A DNA stretch of 64,000 bases from Nemophila menziesii. Taxonomy: Eukaryota > Streptophyta > Magnoliopsida > Boraginales > Hydrophyllaceae. Each line of letters opens with the position of its first letter. The first letter of the stretch is position 1. The DNA lies in NCBI GenBank assembly GCA_029959085.1, contig JARWIR010000008.1:19516001-19580000 (forward strand). Direction: 5' to 3'. A program made the translations under genes and the position numbers. Shown piece after piece: positions 58,401-64,000 of this stretch. The notes under the pieces were generated by a model. It did no database searches and was not told the DNA's origin. It was given only the letters and a program-made list of their open reading frames with translations.

Positions 58401-60109
58401 AGCTTCTAAGTATCAGTGTTGACATGATGCAATGGTAGATGAATACATGGCACTTATGCATCAAAACACTTGGGAGTTAGTACCTCCTCCACTTGGGCGC
58501 AACTCTATTACTTGCAAATGGATTTACAAGATAAAACGTAAGGCTAATGGTGATATAGCTCGCTACAAAGCACGGTTAGTAGCTCGTGGTTTCTTGCAAG
58601 AATTTTGACTTGACTATACAGAAACATTTAGTCCAGTCATTAAACACCAGACTATACGTGTTATACTCGCTTTAGCTGTTTCTTTTAACTGGGTAATTCG
58701 ACAACTCGATGTATCTAACGCATTTCTTCATGGTGAGTTAGATGAAGAAGTGTACATGGTTCAACCAGCTGGCTTTATTGATTCACGGTTTCCTGATTAT
58801 GTGTGCAAATTAAAACGGTCATTATATGGTTTAAAACAAGCACCTCGTGCTTGGTATCTGTTGCTTGCTAACTTTCTAATAGCTCATGGTTTGGTTATTA
58901 GTTCTGCAGACACCTCTATGTTCACTCGCGGTGTAGACTCTTCACTCACAATTGTATTAGTTTATATTGACGATATTTTAATTATAGGTGCTGACTCTAA
59001 TTCTATTTCATCAATTATTCAAGAGCTTAAAAATTGATTTGAGATGAAAGACTTAGGTGAATTGTCATATTTTCCGGGTTTAGAAATTGTTAAGACACAT
59101 GAGTATATGATTATTACTCAAGCAAATTATGCACTATCTATCTTATCTAAAGCTGGTTTAAGTGAGTGTAAATCCTCTACTACTCCCACCTTGAACAAGT
59201 ACTCAGTTGTATCTGAACATGGATTGCTTCCATTTGAAGATCCATATTTATTTCGAAGTATTACAGGTGCATTACAATACTTAACTATATCTAGACCTGG
59301 CATTGCTTATGATGTTAATCAGCTATGTCAATCGATGCATCATCCTACGAATGCAAACTATGAATCTCTCAAAAAGTTATTACGCTACATCAAAGGTACA
59401 TCACATTATGGACTATATTTTACACCTTCACCACCCCATCTTCAAGCCTTTTCTGATTCAGATTGGGCTAGCTGCTCAATATACCGGTGGTCTGTGACTG
59501 GTTATTGCATATTTTTGGGTAAGATTTTGGTGTCTTGGGGTTCAAAGAAACAGTCTACAGTGTCACGCTCATCTACAGAAGCTGAATATCGAGTTTTAGC
59601 TTATGTTGCAACTGAATTAAAGTGGTTCACCTTTTTGCTGTAGAATTTACATATTCCAATTAAAACTCCATCTATTGCGTGTGATAATCTTTCTGCTTTA
59701 ACTCTTGCTTCTAATCCGGTGTTCCATACTCGGACACGACACATCGATGTAGACTTTCACTTTAGTTCTCTATCATGTTCCTTCTGAAAGTCAGTTAGCT
59801 GACCTTCTTACTAAAGGGTTGAGCTCCACTCTTTTTGCTTCAAATGTATCCAAGCTTCCACTCATCTCCGTGCTCAGCTTGAGGGGGGATGATAAGATAA
59901 AGAAGTGTACAGCTCAAATAACAAACAAAATCACAGCTGTCAAAGCTGTTACAACAAAGTCAAATAGTCAAGATAGTTAGAAGTAGTTAGAGTGTATGTA
60001 TGTGTACGTATAGGCAGCTGTAATGATAAGTATAAATAGACACCCTAACTCATTGTAATTGAAGAACACAATACATAATAAAATTCATCTTCTTCTTCTA
60101 TTTCTATTA
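55413..60109 (+). mobile_element. Copia LTR retrotransposon inside a PLD exon
   Basis: 4,697 bp with 220-bp LTRs at 55413-55632 and 59890-60109 and a perfect 5-bp target duplication TCTTC at 55408-55412 and 60110-60114. The primer site TGGTATCAGAGC (initiator tRNA-Met type) is at 55633-55644; a polypurine tract GAGGGGGGA lies at 59881-59889. The LTRs differ at 9 of 220 positions by my count, about 4 percent. It is oriented against the PLD gene. Confidence 0.95.
55741..59830 (+). pseudogene. Copia gag-pol polyprotein, decayed
   Basis: Begins MASSSSNTTPHIQSSSEIPA; gag includes LDSTNYVLWRAQMESILEAH. The protease region has LWYLDSGANSHVTHDA-like text near 56790. Integrase has HYRLGHPSSQS, LVHTDVWGPSPVESS, RSDNGGEYL and PEQNGVSERKHRH. 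RT has [53 protein letters not shown] and [11 protein letters not shown]. RNase H ends in SDSDWASC, STEAEYRVLA and LADLLTKGL. Several stops (56203, 58606, 59035, 59641) and frame changes show it is inactive. The order integrase before RT defines Copia. Confidence 0.93.
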
Positions 60110-60689
60110 TCTTCCCATGAATTTGGTTCTGATTCTCTGATTTTCGCAAATTATTTGTTTTATTAAAAGGATCTCTTATATTAACAAAAAGTAAAACGCA
60201 CCTTGGGTTATAATAGTCTTACCAGGCCATGTAACAGATGAGTAATCACCCACGTTATGTTCAAATGAGTCGTAACGGCCAAAACAAAGGTCTAGTCTTC
60301 CCATGAAGCAAATTCGATGATCAACAATCACGATTTTTTCATGATGAGACCTGTTATTAGTAAATAATTTGAGTTAAGTATCGAAATATTTAGTCTAAAG
60401 AGAAATTACAAGTCTTGAATACCATAAATAGACACCACTAGATTATTGGTCAGGATAACGAAGTACTCAGACATTTTCATGGATGCCTACAAGCTTTCTC
60501 TTGCTGTACACACTGTTTATTTTTAGAGCTAGAGCTACTTCTTTGTATAGAAGAATGTAAATCTGCACGCAAAAGATAAATTGAAATTATCAGTAATTTT
60601 TCTCCTTTCCTTTTAAAACAAATAATACTCGTTAAAAATAATTGAATTGATTAAGTTCAAACAATTAGATAAGCCTATCTTCACAATTC

Positions 60690-61045
60690 ATTCCATTCCA
60701 ATTTAGGATAAGGTCTACTATCACATACATAATGTTGGTCTAACTATTATTACAAGCTCGAGCTTAAAAGCTCTTGAGTTTGTGCTCATCTAGATTAAAG
60801 ATAAGATAAATTTAGTTGGGTAGGTAGAGGAGAGTGATGGATGAATGTTGGGATAAGATACAATTTTGAATATAGGAGGTAGTATTAAGTTTTAGGATTG
60901 TCAAATATTGGAAAAAATATGCGATAGATATTTATGATTTGATTATATATTTCACGAGTTAAAACAAATAGCTCACGAGCCGGTTTGACTCAGTCTCGAC
61001 TCGTTTAGCTTAACGAACGATCTCGAGGCTGAGTTTTTTCTGAGT
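60690..61045. repeat. Dispersed repeat rich in GAGCTCGAG, copy 2
   Basis: Same orientation as 2700-2910, with GGGTAGGTAGAGG, GGGATAAGATA, CAAATATTGG and CACGAGCCGG shared. Ends in CTCGTTTAGCTTAACGAACG. No coding content. Confidence 0.55.
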
Positions 61046-61469
61046 GGTTTGAACCTATATATACCCATAAAATAAAGTATAATTGATACGTACATTGTTT
61101 TAAGAAAATAATATATTTTAAAATATAAGATAAAATTGTATAATTTTGTAATAGTTTTAGGTAAGTGTTCAGTAAACTGTAAATTTGTAACGTATTCTAA
61201 ATTAGAACGAAATGTCATATTAGTAAGTAGTAGAATTCAAATCATAAATAAAATATCAAAATGTGTGATACTCAAACCTTTGAGACATCAAAGCCTTTTT
61301 TAATTCAACCCTGATAATATCGCTAAAATTTATTAAACGAAATCTCTTTCACAACTATATTGATAATTGTGAAAATTTAATATAAATTATTTATATTATT
61401 ATTAGGGGGCCAATTTAAGGTTTCGTTCATGGTTTTCAAATTCATGGAATATCATATGCAATTTTCTAC

Positions 61470-62326
61470 ATTTCTAAATGAGGCACCCATTCCCCGGGCC
61501 TGAACTTGTTGTTCGGGTTTCAGGTGATGTTACTTTAGGAAATCGATTAGATATTCTTCGTCAGGTTTATTTATTGTCGTCGTTTTTTAAATGTTTTTTA
61601 TAATGAAATGTGTTAATTTAGGCATATGAGATATTTATTTAATCGATCAAAGATGCTGGAATTTATGATGCTTTTTTCAGGTAAAATAACTTATATTAAA
61701 GGGATAAGGACTGGAGTAGTTAACCTACTTCAATAGAAGCAAATTACAAAACCAATTTATAGGTAAAATCTTCCTATAATAAACTTTAACAATCCAGTCT
61801 GTAGCTTTGTTTGCAACTCTTCTAATTCCACAAATCTTGATATTTGGGTGGGTTTTGGTCATACTTCTAATATCTTCCAAGATTGGCCTAATCTTCCATG
61901 GACATGACACGCTTGGAGAATGTACGACTTGAATAACTGCTTCAGCATCAAATTCCATACTGGTGCAGGAGGAGACTTGGTCAATTGAGAAACGTAGAGC
62001 ACTATGAAGTGCCTTTGTTTCATCCTCAAAGCTAGTGCAGGCTATAGAAGACATAGCAAAGCGTGTAACTCCATCACCTACACTGTTGCGAGCCACGACG
62101 GCTGAAAAAGCTTTCCCAAGGACAAAAGACGCGTCAATGTTGATCTTGACTCCATTTCAGGAAGGTGTGATCCAGGTGAGGGATTATGACTTCCAAGTTA
62201 GCAAGCTTTTATTGTATTTATAGATTCCAAAAATTGCAAAACTTTAGAAGTTTAAGGAGATCAATCATGCTTTTTCTATTGCACTTCGTGCTGTTACTAG
62301 TCAAGATTGAATGACTGCTGCTTGGT
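61470..62326 (+). pseudogene. GMP synthase fragment (three exon remnants)
   Basis: Segment 61473-61564 reads HPFPGPELVVRVSGDVTLGN then RLDILRQ; 61622-61680 reads AYEIFI, a TAA, SIKDAGIYDAFF; about 62240-62326 includes GDQ and ALRAVTSQD, a TGA, MTAAW. These are consecutive parts of the C-terminal dimerisation domain of glutamine-hydrolysing GMP synthase, which makes GMP from XMP in purine synthesis. The second and third pieces are separated by a LINE scrap on the opposite strand. GT-AG borders remain around the first two. The ATP-pyrophosphatase and glutaminase domains are absent. Confidence 0.8.
61725..62163 (-). pseudogene. LINE RNase H fragment
   Basis: Frame GVKINIDASFVLGKAFSAVV, then ARNSVGDGVTRFAMSS, FEDETKALHSALRFSI, MEFDAEAVIQVVH and RRVANKATDWIVK, ending at a TAA at 61725. 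This is the RNase H domain typical of one lineage of plant LINEs; the acidic residues D, E and D are kept. It interrupts the GMP synthase fragment. No poly(A) or target duplication was identified, so how it arrived is uncertain. Confidence 0.75.
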
Positions 62327-62811
62327 AAAAAAAATTAATTTATTTATCCTTTTCTTTTGTCAAAAAAATCCTTTATTTATCCCTTAAATGAATGATTAAT
62401 TTAGTGACTTTTTTTAGGCACCATTTAATTACAAGTTTTTTTAATGATGCGGCGATAAAGATCTGTAATAAAATGTGTGGTGTTAATCGTGTTCTTCTTA
62501 ATATCACATCAAGTCCAACTACAATTGAATGCGAATAATTGTTTTTAGTTTGTCCCACCAAACAACAATATATAACTTGCATATGTAATTTGGTGAAATT
62601 TGATTCACTAAACAACATAATTCTAATGTATAAACCTTTGTAATTTGGTGGAAAAAAACTAAAATATAGTTTGGTAAGATTTGTTTATTAAACAACATAT
62701 ACCCTTAAATATACTTTGATGGGGTACGATTCACACAACAACCTTAACGTATAAACCCAAAAATAATTTAGTGGAAAATAAAAAAATAAATCAAAATATA
62801 ATTCGGTGAGA

Positions 62812-63060
62812 TTTTGGCCTCCAAATATATAATTTGGTGGAAAAAAAATTTGACGTGAAAATTTTTGGTGGTAAAAAAATTGGCCAGAAAATTTTGAGGC
62901 GAAAAAATTTTGGCCGAAAAAATTTTGACGGAAAAATTTAGTGAGATGGACACAATTTAAAAGTATTATTATCTATTATTTCTTTTATATTTAACATAAC
63001 TTTTAAAGGTGAAACCGCCTCCTTCTAGAATGGTTTAGTAATTACCCCTAAAAAACACAT
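62812..63060 (+). repeat. E2F-motif-type repeat, copy 2
   Basis: Degenerate units such as AATTTGGTGGAAAA, AATTTTTGGTGG and TTTTGGCCGAAAA, followed by a tail with CATAACTTTTAAAGG and TAGAATGGTTTAGTAATTACC, colinear with the tail of copy 1 at 42950-43050. Confidence 0.65.
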
Positions 63061-63169
63061 ATAAATTATATAATCTCCAATTATGTGAGAATTTGAAAAC
63101 CAGTCAATTACTCATCATATTCGTTTTAGTAATTATGACTTCTGAAATATATGCTAAGGTAATTTAGAT

Positions 63170-63470
63170 CATGAGACAATTACCAATACCATTCTAGAAA
63201 GTTGTCATATTGCCCTTAAAAGTCATATCTAATATACAAAACATAAATAAACACTAATACCCTTGAGTAAATATTCCCACCAAACTAAAATTTTCGCCAA
63301 AAAATTTTCGATCAACTTTTCCGGCCAAATTTTTTCCCGCCGAAAATTTTTCGAACAAAATTTTCCCGCCAAAATTTTCTAGCTAGATTTTCCCCGCCGA
63401 TTTTTTTTCCGGCCAAAAGTTTTCTCGCCAAATTTCTATGTTGTTATTTGGTGGGAAAATCCGACCAATT
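63170..63470 (-). repeat. E2F-motif-type repeat, copy 3 (inverted)
   Basis: Inverted relative to copies 1 and 2. Two perfect TTTCCCGCC sites lie at 63333-63341 and 63362-63370, the second continuing to the 12-base TTTCCCGCCAAA. Copies 2 and 3 form a head-to-head inverted pair about 100 bases apart. Confidence 0.7.
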
Positions 63471-63933
63471 ATATTTGGAGGGTTATGACGATTCAGTCTC
63501 TTCTCTAGTATAAATCAAACAACCAATTTTGGCCTGAAGCCACCACACCTAAAAAGACGGGTGATTCTGAAATGCAAATATATTTAAATTTCAGAAAAAA
63601 GAAAGAAAAATATTAAATTATAACCAAACAAAATCAGTCATGTCCAACCTTTAAATATTCTATTCTATTCATTCATTGCAACTTTGTTACTTTTTAATGG
63701 TTAAATTTTCTTCCTATGCATTTAATTGTCCCACTACATTTACACACACAAAAATTCATTCAGACAATAATAATAGTGTTCCTTGTTGTTGGGCCAATGG
63801 CTTGTTTTTCTCTCTCTTTGGACACGCAGCCTAAATACCCCTATTTGTTTTCATCATCATTTACTCATATGTATCCAACAATCCAATGACTATCTGTATT
63901 ACATTTGTTTTTTTAGTAATGTAGCTGATAAGC
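63471..63933. other. Intergenic stretch, nothing recognised
   Basis: AT-rich DNA without coding similarity. It ends at the start of a new LTR. Confidence 0.4.
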
Positions 63934-64000
63934 TGGTGTCGCCTAGGGTGTGATAAAAATAAGCCAAGAAACTACGCACTCTCACCCTAGACAGGCACAG
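63934..64000 (-). mobile_element. Start of another LTR of the element A/B family (cut by window end)
   Basis: Begins TGGTGTCGCCTAGGGTGTGA and continues through CACCCTAGACAGGCACAG, matching the outer ends of the LTRs at 15402, 21035, 29309 and 39567. It lacks a 10-base or longer segment after AAAAATAAG present in the others. It may be a solo LTR or a further element. Confidence 0.85.

Larger units (their letters stand above)
51787..60564 (-). pseudogene. Phospholipase D zeta (PXPH-PLD) pseudogene, 3' half
   Basis: Exons seen: 60564-60423, 60350-60202, 60136-60110 plus 55412-55279 (split by a Copia element), 55203-54781, 54598-54446, 53323-53177, 53104-52907, 52835-52734, 52649-52518, 52427-52362, about 52075-51787. 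HKD motif 1 is SHHEKIVIVDHRICFMGRLD and HKD motif 2 is [20 protein letters not shown], with [13 protein letters not shown] and LVSFPLDFMC. These are typical of PLD zeta, which cleaves phosphatidylcholine to phosphatidic acid and works in root-hair, vacuolar and phosphate-starvation responses. The PX and PH domains are missing 5' of 60564. Defects: TGA and TAA in the first exon seen, one-base loss in the KDYYNPR region, TGA for W near 55348, TGA near 53300, and a one-base insertion in the last exon. Confidence 0.92.

Overview
The window is nuclear DNA of a flowering plant. Genes carry GT-AG introns, the sequence is AT-rich, and the transposon families (Copia and Gypsy-type LTR elements, plant L1-type LINEs, hAT, Mutator-like, Tourist, Stowaway and CACTA-like remnants) are those of plants. 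A eudicot is most likely and an asterid is possible, but that is inference. Only two host genes look intact: a two-exon PR-10/Bet v 1 gene (862-1470, + strand) and a 12-exon WD40 gene of the WDR43/UTP5 ribosome-biogenesis family (4361-7109, - strand, 603 codons with every splice junction in phase).

The centre (15402-41116) is one 25.7 kb nest of retroelements that landed inside a coding exon of an unrecognised plant gene, whose halves lie at about 14899-15401 and 41122-41621. The outer element (B) is a Gypsy-type LTR element on the - strand: LTRs of about 1.55 kb, tRNA-Asp primer site, gag, protease, no reverse transcriptase or integrase, and an accessory ORF. A sister element (A, 21035-30825, 5-bp target duplication GGTGG) sits in B just after the protease. 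A 6.03 kb LINE (32427-38456, 14-bp target duplication) sits in B's gag. Both Gypsy elements share the same protease-to-tail fusion, so this is a stable non-autonomous family. A further LTR of the family starts at 63934 and runs off the window.

The right third (49382-60564) is a decayed phospholipase D zeta gene on the - strand. It has lost its 5' part, has several stop codons, a Copia element in one exon (55413-60109), a foldback Mutator-like element in an intron (53350-54341), a 28-base LINE scrap in another exon, and a tandem duplication of its last exon. In that duplication, one copy carries a hAT-like element and the other a Mutator-like element, and each copy preserves the other's empty site.

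Other relics are an ALDH10 fragment (14481-14725), a GMP synthase fragment (61470-62326), RNase H and zf-RVT scraps of LINEs, and several small elements with clear target duplications. I found no CRISPR array, operon, rRNA or tRNA gene. The novelty is in transposon architecture: the non-autonomous Gypsy-type family, a LINE whose two ORFs overlap as ATGA, E2F-site-bearing repeats, and the unidentified disrupted gene.
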